Shown in pieces: positions 1-6,083 of a DNA stretch of 6,083 nucleotides. The position numbers were made by a program, and so were the translations under genes. The notes under the pieces were generated by a model, which was given only the letters and a program-made list of their open reading frames with translations, was not told the origin of the DNA and ran no database searches. The DNA is taken from assembly GCA_003567055.1 (NCBI GenBank), contig PXAW01000435.1, positions 1 through 6,083 of the forward strand, given 5' to 3'. Every line of letters begins with the position of its first letter. Positions within the stretch are counted from its first letter, which is position 1. This stretch comes from Hyphomicrobiales bacterium (GTDB taxonomy: Bacteria; Pseudomonadota; Alphaproteobacteria; Rhizobiales; Beijerinckiaceae).

Positions 1-734
<734 letters not shown>

Positions 735-871
735 ACTATCTCTCCAATTTCCGGCGCCGATCCGCATCGACGACCGGCTATCTCACCATATATGCGCCAG
801 ACTAACAAAATGTAGCCCGAAAGGCAGAACCACAGATGGTGGTGTTTGAATCGCCGTTTACCGATGCAATC

Positions 872-901
872 ACGCTGCGCCCCCTTGATCAATAGGTCAA
901 G
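872..901 (-). promoter_or_regulatory. Candidate clpX promoter with an overlapping palindrome
   Basis: On the minus strand TTGACC (900-895) resembles a -35 box; 17 bases later is only a poor -10, CAGCGT (877-872). The -35 sits inside a dyad: CTTGA (884-888) and TCAAG (897-901) separated by 8 bases, with an 8-base perfect palindrome TTGATCAA at 885-892. A repressor or activator site over the promoter is an inference. The remaining gap to clpX (735-871) shows no other convincing signal apart from the ribosome binding site. Confidence 0.22.
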
Positions 902-932
902 CGCACCGGAGAGCGTTTTCTCCCCGATGCGC
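901..932 (-). other. Stem-loop in the clpP-clpX gap
   Basis: The two arms pair as an outer 5-bp stem (GCGCA with TGCGC), then a C-G pair and a U-G wobble, a two-G bulge, and an inner 5-bp stem (GGAGA with TCTCC) around a 6-base loop. That is about 12 pairs in 32 bases. No T-run follows on either strand, so it is not a canonical intrinsic terminator. It lies 68 bases after the clpP stop and may protect the clpP 3' end or weaken read-through into clpX. Confidence 0.45.
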
Positions 933-999
933 AGAGACCGGTCGTCGCGGCGCGTTGGCGCAAACGGCCCGAAAGACGGTGATTCGCGGCACGAGGGGC

Positions 1000-1623
1000 T
1001 CAGCCCTCCGCCTCTGCGCGCTTGCTGATCACGTCGTCGATCAGCCCGAACTCCTTGGCTGCCTCGGCCGTCATGAAGTTGTCGCGCTCGAGCGCGTGCT
1101 CGACAGCGGCAATGTCGCGCCCGGTATGCTTCACGTAGATTTCATTGAGACGACGCTTCAGCGCCTCGATCTCACGGGCGTGAATCAGGATATCCGTGGC
1201 CTGCCCCTGGAAGCCGCCGGAAGGCTGGTGCACCATGATTCGCGCATTCGGCAGGGCGAAGCGGTGACCGGCTTCACCGGCGCAGAGCAGGAGCGAGCCC
1301 ATCGACGCGGCCTGGCCGACGCAGAGCGTCGAGATCGGGCAGCGGATGAACTGCATCGTGTCGTAGATCGACAGGCCGGACGTGACCACGCCGCCGGGCG
1401 AGTTGATGTAGAAGGAGATTTCCTTCTTCGGATTCTCCGCCTCGAGGAAGAGCAGCTGCGCCACGACGAGCGAAGCGGTGTGATCCTCGACCGGCCCGGT
1501 CAGGAAAATGATGCGCTCGCGCAAAAGGCGCGAATAAATGTCGAAGGACCGCTCGCCGCGGCTGGATTGCTCCACCACCATCGGTACCAGCGTGCTGTTA
1601 TAGACCTCGATCGGATCTCTCAT
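1000..1623 (-). CDS. clpP: ClpP, serine peptidase subunit of ClpXP/ClpAP
   Basis: ClpP forms a two-ring tetradecameric peptidase chamber in the cytoplasm and degrades polypeptides threaded in by ClpX or ClpA. The 207-residue protein has the full family length. The catalytic triad is present: S107 in GQAASMGS, H132 in MVHQPSGG, and D181 in LERDNF, with the same spacing (25 and 49 residues) as in the Escherichia coli enzyme. The handle region and the INSPGG oxyanion segment (74-78) are intact. I chose the ATG at 1623 because it gives the common alphaproteobacterial start MRDP and has AGGAG ten bases upstream. A frame-compatible ATG at 1683 would add 20 residues, lacks a ribosome binding site and would read through a strong hairpin. 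The gene follows tig by 136 bp and precedes clpX. It may be expressed from its own promoter as well as by read-through. Confidence 0.97.
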   Translation of the reverse strand: MRDPIEVYNSTLVPMVVEQSSRGERSFDIYSRLLRERIIFLTGPVEDHTASLVVAQLLFLEAENPKKEISFYINSPGGVVTSGLSIYDTMQFIRCPISTLCVGQAASMGSLLLCAGEAGHRFALPNARIMVHQPSGGFQGQATDILIHAREIEALKRRLNEIYVKHTGRDIAAVEHALERDNFMTAEAAKEFGLIDDVISKRAEAEG

Positions 1624-1633
1624 CGTCTCACCG

Positions 1634-1638
1634 CTCCT
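1634..1638 (-). promoter_or_regulatory. Ribosome binding site that decides the clpP start
   Basis: AGGAG on the minus strand, ten bases before the ATG at 1623. The alternative upstream ATG at 1683 is preceded by GGCCCTAGACT and has nothing comparable, so the shorter 207-residue ClpP is preferred. Confidence 0.8.
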
Positions 1639-1646
1639 GAAAATTA

Positions 1647-1671
1647 GGCCGCGCCTGATGAGGGCGCGGCC
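1647..1671 (-). terminator. Perfect 9-bp GC stem-loop upstream of clpP
   Basis: GGCCGCGCC (1647-1655) and GGCGCGGCC (1663-1671) are exact reverse complements around a 7-base loop. On the minus strand the stem is followed by TAATTTTC, a short and interrupted T-tract, and then by the clpP ribosome binding site only eight bases after the stem. It may be a leaky intrinsic terminator or attenuator of tig read-through. If the candidate promoter just upstream is real, it would instead be a stem at the extreme 5' end of the clpP mRNA. The structure is seen directly; its role is inference. Confidence 0.5.
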
Positions 1672-1679
1672 AGAGATAG

Positions 1680-1708
1680 TCATAGTCTAGGGCCGTGGCC
1701 GGCCGCAA
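1680..1708 (-). promoter_or_regulatory. Candidate clpP promoter
   Basis: On the minus strand TTGCGG (1708-1703) and CTATGA (1685-1680) are separated by 17 bases. The -10 resembles the CTATAT form often seen in alphaproteobacteria. The predicted start, near 1673, falls just ahead of the 9-bp stem-loop. I could not match it to a heat-shock sigma-32 consensus. The elements are weak, so this is a suggestion only. Confidence 0.33.
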
Positions 1709-1759
1709 TCCAGACCGGAATCAGCGTTACCGAACATGGCGGCGCACAAATGCAGCGCC

Positions 1760-3346
1760 TCAATCCTCGGCCTTCTTGGCCTTGGCGCGCGGCTTCTTGG
1801 CGGGAGCCGCCTCCTCGCCTTCAGCCGATTCGGCCTTCGGTTCAGACTTGGGTTCGGACTTGGGTTCGGACTTGCTCTTGGCCTTCGATGCGGCTTTGGC
1901 CTCACCCTTGTCCTCGGACTTTTCCTCAGACTTGGCTTCACCCTTGGCCTTGCTCTTCGCAGCACCCTTGGCCTTCGGCTTCTCTTCCGAGGCTACGGCG
2001 CCCTCTTCGTCCTCATCGGCGAAGAGCGTGTCGCGATCGACCTTCTCCTCCTCGACCTTCACCTCGTTGAGGATGTGGTCGACGACCTTTTCCTCGAAAA
2101 TCGGGGCGCGGATCTCGGCCAGGGCCTGCGGGTTCTTCTGATAGAACTCCCAGACCTGCTTTTCCTGGCCCGGGAACTGGCGCACGCGCTCGACCAGACC
2201 CTGCGTCACCTCGTCGTCGGTGACCTGGATTTCGCCCTTCTCGCCGATCTGCGCGAGGACGAGGCCCAGACGCACGCGGCGCTCGGCGATCTTGTGATAA
2301 TCCGCCTTGGCCTGCTCTTCCGTCGTGCCGTCATCCTCGAAGGTCTTGGAGTTGTTCTGCAGATCGGCCATGACCTGCGACCAGACGGCGTTGAACTCCT
2401 GCTCGACCAGGCTCGGCGGCAGCTCGAAATCGTACTTCTCGTCGAGCGCGTCGAGCAGAGACTTCTTCACCTTGCGGCGAGACTGGGCGTCGAGATCGCG
2501 CTTCACGGCCTCGCGGATGGCATCCTTCATCGCATCGAGCGATTCCATGCCGAACTGCTTGGCGAGATCGTCGTCGATCTTCGCCTCGGCCGGCGCCTGC
2601 ACGTCCTTGACGGTGACGGCGAAGCTCGCCTCCTTGCCGGCGAGGTGCTCGGCGCCGTAATTGGTCGGGAAGGTCACCGTCACGGTCTTCTCGTCACCGG
2701 CCTTCACGCCGACGAGCTGGTCCTCGAAGCCCGGGATGAAGGTGTTGGAGCCGAGATCGACGGAGATGTCCTGCGCCGTACCGCCCTCGAAGGCCTCACC
2801 ATCCATGGTGCCGACGAAATCGACGATGACGCGATCACCGCTTTCCGCCACGCGCCCTTCGGCGCTGTCGAAGCTGCGGTTCTGCGCGGCCATGCGCTGC
2901 AGAGTCTCGTCCACTTCCTTGTCGGTCACCTCGGTCACGGGCTTGCGCACCGTGATGTCGGACATGTCGGCGAGCTCGAATTGCGGCAGCACTTCGAGCG
3001 CGACCTTGAAGGAGAGATCGGCCTTGGCGTCGAGCGCCTTCTCCATCTCTTCCTTGTCCTCGGGGAACTCGTAGCGCGGCTGGCCGGCCGGCTTCAGCGC
3101 GTTCTCATCCACGATCTTGCGCTCGGCCTCGCCCACCAGCGTCTGCACCATCTCGGCCATGACCGAGCGGCCATAGAGCCGGCGCAGATGCGCAACCGGG
3201 ACCTTGCCCGGGCGAAACCCGTTGATCCGCACCTTGTCCTTGAGGGTGGAGAGCTCGCTGGTCAGCCGCTCCTCCAGCTCCGAGGCTGGCAGAACCACCT
3301 GGAACTCCCGCTTCAAACCCTGCGACAGCGTCTCCGTCACCTGCAT
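1760..3346 (-). CDS. tig: Trigger factor, ribosome-bound chaperone and prolyl isomerase, with a long charged C-terminal tail
   Basis: Trigger factor binds ribosomal protein L23 at the tunnel exit and shields nascent chains. The 528-residue protein shows the N-terminal ribosome-binding domain with GFRPGKVP at 43-50, an FKBP-type prolyl isomerase domain at about 169-249 ([14 protein letters not shown] and [11 protein letters not shown] are recognisable), and the helical chaperone domain from about 250 to 440. After about residue 445 comes a low-complexity tail of some 80 residues rich in K, E, A, S and P, including three tandem KSEP units at 492-503. The E. coli protein is 432 residues, so the tail accounts for the extra length; shorter lysine-rich tails are known in alphaproteobacterial homologues. 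The ATG at 3346 matches the usual MQVTETL start. A TTG two codons upstream (3352) is possible, and neither has a clear ribosome binding site. It lies between tRNA-Leu and clpP on the same strand. Confidence 0.97.
   Translation of the reverse strand: MQVTETLSQGLKREFQVVLPASELEERLTSELSTLKDKVRINGFRPGKVPVAHLRRLYGRSVMAEMVQTLVGEAERKIVDENALKPAGQPRYEFPEDKEEMEKALDAKADLSFKVALEVLPQFELADMSDITVRKPVTEVTDKEVDETLQRMAAQNRSFDSAEGRVAESGDRVIVDFVGTMDGEAFEGGTAQDISVDLGSNTFIPGFEDQLVGVKAGDEKTVTVTFPTNYGAEHLAGKEASFAVTVKDVQAPAEAKIDDDLAKQFGMESLDAMKDAIREAVKRDLDAQSRRKVKKSLLDALDEKYDFELPPSLVEQEFNAVWSQVMADLQNNSKTFEDDGTTEEQAKADYHKIAERRVRLGLVLAQIGEKGEIQVTDDEVTQGLVERVRQFPGQEKQVWEFYQKNPQALAEIRAPIFEEKVVDHILNEVKVEEEKVDRDTLFADEDEEGAVASEEKPKAKGAAKSKAKGEAKSEEKSEDKGEAKAASKAKSKSEPKSEPKSEPKAESAEGEEAAPAKKPRAKAKKAED
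1838..1873 (-). repeat. Three tandem 12-bp units in the tig tail
   Basis: On the minus strand AAGTCCGAACCC occurs twice (1873-1862 and 1861-1850), followed by a third copy with two substitutions (AAGTCTGAACCG, 1849-1838). The 12-base unit is in frame and codes for KSEP three times, so changes in copy number would lengthen or shorten the trigger factor tail without a frameshift. The near-identity of the DNA suggests recent slippage or duplication. Confidence 0.85.
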
Positions 3347-3416
3347 CTTCAAAAACCCGTTTTCTTACCTCGTGAGCCGATGCGGGCGACGCCTGCACCG
3401 GAGCGAGCCCCTAGCA

Positions 3417-3433
3417 CGTCGGACGCGCCGACG
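3417..3433 (-). other. Short stem-loop between tRNA-Leu and tig
   Basis: CGTCGG (3417-3422) pairs with CCGACG (3428-3433) around a 5-base loop. No T-run follows on the minus strand (TGCTAGGGG comes next), so it is not a convincing terminator. It may assist 3' processing of the tRNA precursor or simply reflect GC-rich sequence. No strong separate tig promoter is evident in the 3347-3473 gap. Confidence 0.3.
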
Positions 3434-3473
3434 AAAGGAGCAGTCCGGAGATACGGCGCATTCATGGCGACAA

Positions 3474-3558
<85 letters not shown>

Positions 3559-3599
3559 GCATGCGGCGACTGCCGCCCCGCTCTCCGGTTTCGCGGCTC

Positions 3600-3628
3600 T
3601 ATATCACGGTTGAAACGCCATGCATCAA
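3600..3628 (-). promoter_or_regulatory. Promoter of tRNA-Leu
   Basis: On the minus strand TTGATG (3628-3623) and GATATA (3605-3600) are separated by exactly 17 bases. The predicted start is near 3593, giving a leader of about 35 bases before the mature tRNA 5' end. The bases just after the -10 (GAGCCGCG) are GC-rich, the discriminator style associated with stringent control of stable RNA promoters; that regulation is inference. Confidence 0.55.
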
Positions 3629-3677
3629 AAAAGTTGCACGTTGCGAAAACCGCGCAGAACGAAACGACGCGTCTGCG

Positions 3678-3824
3678 TCAGGCATCGGTGATCAGATTAT
3701 AGATGATCGCCACGATGAACGCGAAGCCGATCGAGAGCGCGGTGAACGCGATTGGCGCTTCGTTCTGCACCAGCACGGCGGCGATGATCGCAATACCGCA
3801 AGCACTCAAAAGAAGATGAAGCAT
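3678..3824 (-). CDS. 48-residue two-helix membrane protein of unknown function
   Basis: I do not recognise this gene. It encodes 48 residues starting MLHLLLSACG and ending IYNLITDA, with a TGA stop at 3680-3678. Two hydrophobic stretches (about residues 3-19 and 25-45) are separated by a short polar turn, QNEAP, which suggests a helical hairpin in the inner membrane with both ends on the same side. Cys9 does not sit in a convincing lipobox. The case for a real gene is the AGGAG nine bases before the ATG, the clean hydrophobic pattern, and an extended -10 element placed to give a leader of about 20 bases. It lies between tRNA-Leu and a divergent aminotransferase gene with 341 bp to the latter, and is probably a single-gene unit. 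A chance open frame is possible but unlikely given the ribosome binding site and membrane pattern. Confidence 0.72.
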   Translation of the reverse strand: MLHLLLSACGIAIIAAVLVQNEAPIAFTALSIGFAFIVAIIYNLITDA

Positions 3825-3833
3825 GGCCCGATA

Positions 3834-3838
3834 CTCCT
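3834..3838 (-). promoter_or_regulatory. Ribosome binding site of the small membrane protein gene
   Basis: AGGAG on the minus strand, nine bases upstream of the ATG at 3824. It is the main reason for calling this short frame a gene and for fixing its start. Confidence 0.7.
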
Positions 3839-3850
3839 ATACTCTGTTCC

Positions 3851-3879
3851 AGATTAGCACAGTCCCGCGCAAAACCGAA
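3851..3879 (-). promoter_or_regulatory. Candidate extended -10 promoter of the small membrane protein gene
   Basis: On the minus strand TGCTAATCT (3859-3851) reads as an extended -10 (TG, one base, then TAATCT). The -35 region TTCGGT (3879-3874) is weak, which is usual for extended -10 promoters. A start near 3844 would leave about 20 bases before the ATG, just enough for the AGGAG site. Confidence 0.38.
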
Positions 3880-4021
3880 ACATTAACGAAGTCTGAACAG
3901 ATCTGGAGCAATCCTCGTACCAATTACGCAATTAAAAATTGACGGAAACACCTGCCGTTAAGTCAGATCCGGGATCCGGCCCGGCTGGGCTCGGGTGATT
4001 CTGCCGTGCGCTGACGCCGGT

Positions 4022-4058
4022 GACCTGTAGGCGTTCCGACCTGACAGAGGCGTTTCGA
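4022..4058 (+). repeat. Imperfect direct repeat upstream of the aminotransferase
   Basis: GACCTG, one base, AGGCGTTCCGA (4022-4039) is followed at once by GACCTG, four bases, AGGCGTTTCGA (4038-4058). The two copies differ by one substitution and a 3-base length difference in the spacer. Such paired sites can be tandem binding sites for a regulator, but no known motif is recognised. Confidence 0.6.
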
Positions 4059-4080
4059 GCACTCGGAATTCTCGTCTACA

Positions 4081-4127
4081 CGTATCATTCAACCCGTCAG
4101 CCGGTACCCACCTGCCGGAATGATGCG
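4081..4127 (+). repeat. 10-bp inverted repeat in the aminotransferase leader
   Basis: CGTATCATTC (4081-4090) and GAATGATGCG (4118-4127) are complementary over ten positions with one T-G wobble, separated by 27 bases that contain GGTACC. The right arm ends 38 bases before the aminotransferase ATG. It could be an operator dyad or a leader RNA stem. No start-proximal promoter with good consensus was found around it. Confidence 0.6.
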
Positions 4128-4165
4128 CTAGTCTGCAGCTCGCATTCACGATCGGAGCAGCCGCG

Positions 4166-5119
4166 ATGACCCGTTTCGATGCCGGCCCCCTGCCCCCGCT
4201 GGAAGAGCTTCACCATGATCCGCAGCGCTATCCCGAAGGCGTCGCCTGGCTCGACGGGCAGTATCTCCCGGTCTCGCAGGCGAAGGTCTCGGTGCTCGAC
4301 TGGGGCTTCCTGCATTCTGATGCGACCTATGACACCGTGCATGTGAGCAACGGCGCCTTCTTCCGACTCGACGATCATATCGCGCGCTTTCGCGCCAGCC
4401 TCGACAGGCTGAGGCTGCGCCTGCCATACGACGAGACCGGCCTGCGGCGCATCCTGCATAACTGTGTCGCCCTCGCGGGCCATCGCAACGCCTATGTCGA
4501 GATGCTGTGCACGCGCGGCACTTCCGCCAGCTTCAGCCGCGACCCGCGCGACGCGGATAACCGCCTGATGGCCTTCGCCATCCCGCTCGGCTCGGTGGCG
4601 AACGAGGCGCAGATGGCGCGCGGGCTGCACCTGGCGGTCAGCGATATCGCGCGCATTCCGCCGCAATCGCTCGATCCGGCGATCAAGAACTACCACTGGC
4701 TCGATCTCGTGCGCGGTCTCTACGAGGCCTATGACCGGGGCGCGGAAAACGTCCTCCTGCGCAATATCGACGGCGATGTCGCGGAAGGCCCCGGCTTCAA
4801 CGTCTTCGCGCTGGTGGATGGCACGTTGCTCACCCCCGATACCGGCGTCCTGCCCGGCATCACCCGCCGCACGGTACTGGAGATCTGCGACGAAGCGGGG
4901 CTGCCCGCCCGGGCACAGGCTGTCTCCATGAAGGCACTCAAAGGCGCCGAGGAGGTCTTCATCACCTCCACCGCCGGCGGCGTCATGCCCGTCTCCCGCA
5001 TCGACGACGAGCCCGTCGGTTCAGGCCGCCCCGGCCCCGTCACCGCGCGCATCAGGGAGCGTTACTGGGCCTGGCACAAGGATGAGCGCTTCGCGGAGCC
5101 GGTGAATTACGGGCGCTGA
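4166..5119 (+). CDS. Fold-type IV PLP aminotransferase, (R)-amine transaminase-like
   Basis: The 317-residue protein is a class IV aminotransferase (BCAT/D-AAT/lyase superfamily), a cytoplasmic PLP enzyme moving an amino group to a keto acid. Visible motifs are GFLHSDATYDTV at 47-58, RLDDHIARF at 67-75 with the phosphate-contacting R74, VEMLCTRG at 111-118, the Schiff-base lysine K174 in DPAIKNYHW, AEGPGFN at 206-212 with E207, LPGITRRT at 229-236, and TSTAGGVMP at 267-275. The first and third motifs, the AEGPGFN context and the C-terminal RYWAWH...PVNY ending recall known (R)-selective amine transaminases. The RxH motif of D-amino-acid transaminases is not seen. The active-site segment is KNYHWLDL rather than the KNxQWGDL I recall for that group, so the substrate is uncertain; BCAT-like activity remains possible. 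GGAG lies eight bases before the ATG. The gene stands alone and overlaps nnr tail to tail. Confidence 0.9.
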   Translation: MTRFDAGPLPPLEELHHDPQRYPEGVAWLDGQYLPVSQAKVSVLDWGFLHSDATYDTVHVSNGAFFRLDDHIARFRASLDRLRLRLPYDETGLRRILHNCVALAGHRNAYVEMLCTRGTSASFSRDPRDADNRLMAFAIPLGSVANEAQMARGLHLAVSDIARIPPQSLDPAIKNYHWLDLVRGLYEAYDRGAENVLLRNIDGDVAEGPGFNVFALVDGTLLTPDTGVLPGITRRTVLEICDEAGLPARAQAVSMKALKGAEEVFITSTAGGVMPVSRIDDEPVGSGRPGPVTARIRERYWAWHKDERFAEPVNYGR

Positions 5120-6083
5120 GGAGAACTCGACACCCCCCGCAACACCCCCGGCAGCGCCTCGCTCAGATCCTCGGCGATGAGCCCCGGCCCGCAGGCGATA
5201 CCGGTGCGCGCGTGGAGCCAGACGGCGGCGCAGGCGGCTTCGAAGGCCGGCATGCCCTGCGCGATCAGGCCGGTGACGATGCCGGTGAGCACGTCGCCGG
5301 AGCCGGCTGTGGCGAGATAGGGGGTCGTCTCGGCGAGGATCGCGGCGCGCCCGTCGGGGCTCGCGACGATGGTATCGCCGCCCTTGCAGATCATCACCGA
5401 GCGGGCGATCTCGGCGGCGCGCAGGGCCGCCTGCCAGCGATTGGGCGCATCGAGCACGCCTTCCGCCGATTCGAACAGTCGGCGCATCTCGCCCTCATGC
5501 GGCGTGAGCACGCAGGCGCGCGCGGCGCTCGCCACCATGCCCAGCGTATAGGCCTCGCCGGCGAAGGAGGTCAGCGCATCGGCATCAAGCACCAGCCCCC
5601 TGCCCGCTCGCGCCGCAGCCTTGACCATGGCGCGCGTCGCCTCGCCGACCCCGTATCCGGGGCCCAGCGCCACCGCCGTGAAGCGGCGATCTTCGAGCAG
5701 CACCCCGAGCTCCTCCGGCGTATCGCAGGGCGCGAGCATGATCGCGGTGAGATGGGCTGCATTGACCGCGAGGGCGGCGCGCGGCGAGGCGAGCGTCACC
5801 GCGCCGGCGCCGACGCGCAACGCCCCGCGCGCAGCAAGACGCGCCGCCCCGGTGCGATGCATCTCGCCGGAGAGCACCAGCGCATGCCCGCGCTTGTATT
5901 TGTGGGCATCCGATTCGGGTCGCGGCAGCGCATCGCGCCACAGGGCGGGCGCGTTGGCGAAGAGCGCGGGCGCGAAATCGTCGCGCGTGGCATCGGGAAT
6001 GCCGATATCGACGACGCTCACCGCCCCGCACAGATCACGCCCCGGCAGCAACAGGTGTCCCGGCTTGCGCGCGGCGAAGGTGA
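5107..6083 (-). CDS. nnr: Bifunctional NAD(P)HX epimerase/dehydratase, 5' end missing
   Basis: Nnr repairs hydrated NADH and NADPH: the N-terminal epimerase half interconverts R and S NAD(P)HX, and the C-terminal ribokinase-like half dehydrates the S form using ADP. The visible 324 residues (numbered from the right edge) start with the end of the epimerase half, KPGHLLLPGRDLCG at 6-19 and VVDIGIPD. The complete dehydratase half follows: KYKRGHALVLSG at 61-72, LGPGYG at 139-144, LDADAL at 165-170, TPHEGE at 193-198, KGGDT at 233-237, and LATAGSGDVLTG at 256-267 with the catalytic aspartate at 263. The frame stays open to the right edge with no stop, so the first-half residues are outside the window rather than lost. 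A TTG at 6051 is an internal leucine, not a start. The 3' end overlaps the aminotransferase gene by 13 bp in convergent orientation. Confidence 0.95.
   Translation of the reverse strand, partial: TFAARKPGHLLLPGRDLCGAVSVVDIGIPDATRDDFAPALFANAPALWRDALPRPESDAHKYKRGHALVLSGEMHRTGAARLAARGALRVGAGAVTLASPRAALAVNAAHLTAIMLAPCDTPEELGVLLEDRRFTAVALGPGYGVGEATRAMVKAAARAGRGLVLDADALTSFAGEAYTLGMVASAARACVLTPHEGEMRRLFESAEGVLDAPNRWQAALRAAEIARSVMICKGGDTIVASPDGRAAILAETTPYLATAGSGDVLTGIVTGLIAQGMPAFEAACAAVWLHARTGIACGPGLIAEDLSEALPGVLRGVSSSPQRP

Larger units (their letters stand above)
3825..4165. other. Divergent intergenic region between the small membrane protein gene and the aminotransferase gene
   Basis: No coding potential is convincing in these 341 bp. 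Besides the elements listed separately, it holds an AT-rich island at about 3919-3945 containing AATTACGCAATT, with TTGACG (3939-3944) at its right end. TTGACG could be a plus-strand -35 for the aminotransferase, but the hexamer 17 bases on (GTCAGA) is poor and the leader would be about 190 bases. A short GC hairpin (CCGGG, 6-base loop, CCCGG) occupies 3969-3984. Confidence 0.5.

Noticed and set aside
848..985. GANTC sites at 848-852 and 981-985 as CcrM-dependent control of clpX
   Set aside because: GANTC occurs at about the same density inside the genes of this window, and the two sites show no special relation to the candidate promoter.
955..1647. A 230-codon plus-strand open frame opposite clpP
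   Set aside because: It is a shadow of clpP, which has an intact Ser-His-Asp triad; the plus-strand translation shows no recognisable domain.
1000..1683. A longer ClpP starting at 1683
   Set aside because: The extra 20 residues have no family counterpart, no ribosome binding site precedes the ATG, and the extension would be encoded by the stem-loop at 1647-1671.
3919..3945. AT-rich island as a possible mobile-element junction or CtrA site
   Set aside because: No TTAA-N7-TTAA pair, target duplication or terminal repeat is present, and the tRNA 3' end nearby is not duplicated as an attachment site would be. It is more simply promoter-associated AT-rich DNA.
4097..4696. A 199-codon minus-strand open frame opposite the transaminase
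   Set aside because: It is antisense to a gene with a complete set of class IV aminotransferase motifs, lacks a good ribosome binding site and is arginine-rich, as expected for a shadow.
5107..6051. A stand-alone NAD(P)HX dehydratase starting at 6051
   Set aside because: The codon at 6051 is TTG within KPGHLLLPGR, the end of the epimerase half, and the frame stays open to the window edge. The gene is therefore the fused form cut by the window.

Overview
The window looks like a core chromosomal segment of an alphaproteobacterium. It is GC-rich, has the gene order tRNA-Leu, tig, clpP, clpX on one strand, and carries a fused NAD(P)HX repair enzyme of the type common in that class. The ClpP, ClpX and trigger factor sequences also read as alphaproteobacterial. 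Hyphomicrobiales (Rhizobiales) is my best guess at order level, but the sequence alone does not prove it.

Layout. Positions 1-3558 (minus strand, read right to left) hold tRNA-Leu(UAG), trigger factor (tig), clpP and the first 244 codons of clpX, which runs off the left edge. Together they form a protein-quality-control block: trigger factor receives nascent chains at the ribosome, and ClpX unfolds substrates and feeds them into the ClpP peptidase chamber. Each gap in this block contains a GC-rich stem-loop, but none has a convincing terminal U-tract, so read-through is possible. Candidate internal promoters lie ahead of clpP and clpX.

Positions 3559-4165 form an accessory-looking strip. It holds the tRNA promoter, a 48-codon gene for a tiny two-helix membrane protein (minus strand) with a strong ribosome binding site, and a divergent 341-bp intergenic region. 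That region contains an AT-rich island, an imperfect direct repeat and a 10-bp inverted repeat.

Positions 4166-5119 (plus strand) encode a fold-type IV PLP aminotransferase whose motifs match the (R)-selective amine transaminase branch better than classical BCAT or D-amino-acid transaminase. Its 3' end overlaps by 13 bp, tail to tail, with nnr (minus strand, 5107 to beyond the right edge), a bifunctional NAD(P)HX epimerase/dehydratase of which only the last residues of the epimerase half and the whole dehydratase half are visible.

I found no mobile element, CRISPR array, phage gene or defence system. The window is mostly ordinary housekeeping. The points worth a second look are the long repeat-bearing tail of trigger factor, the amine-transaminase-like enzyme and its structured upstream region, the unrecognised small membrane protein, and the stem-loops around clpP.
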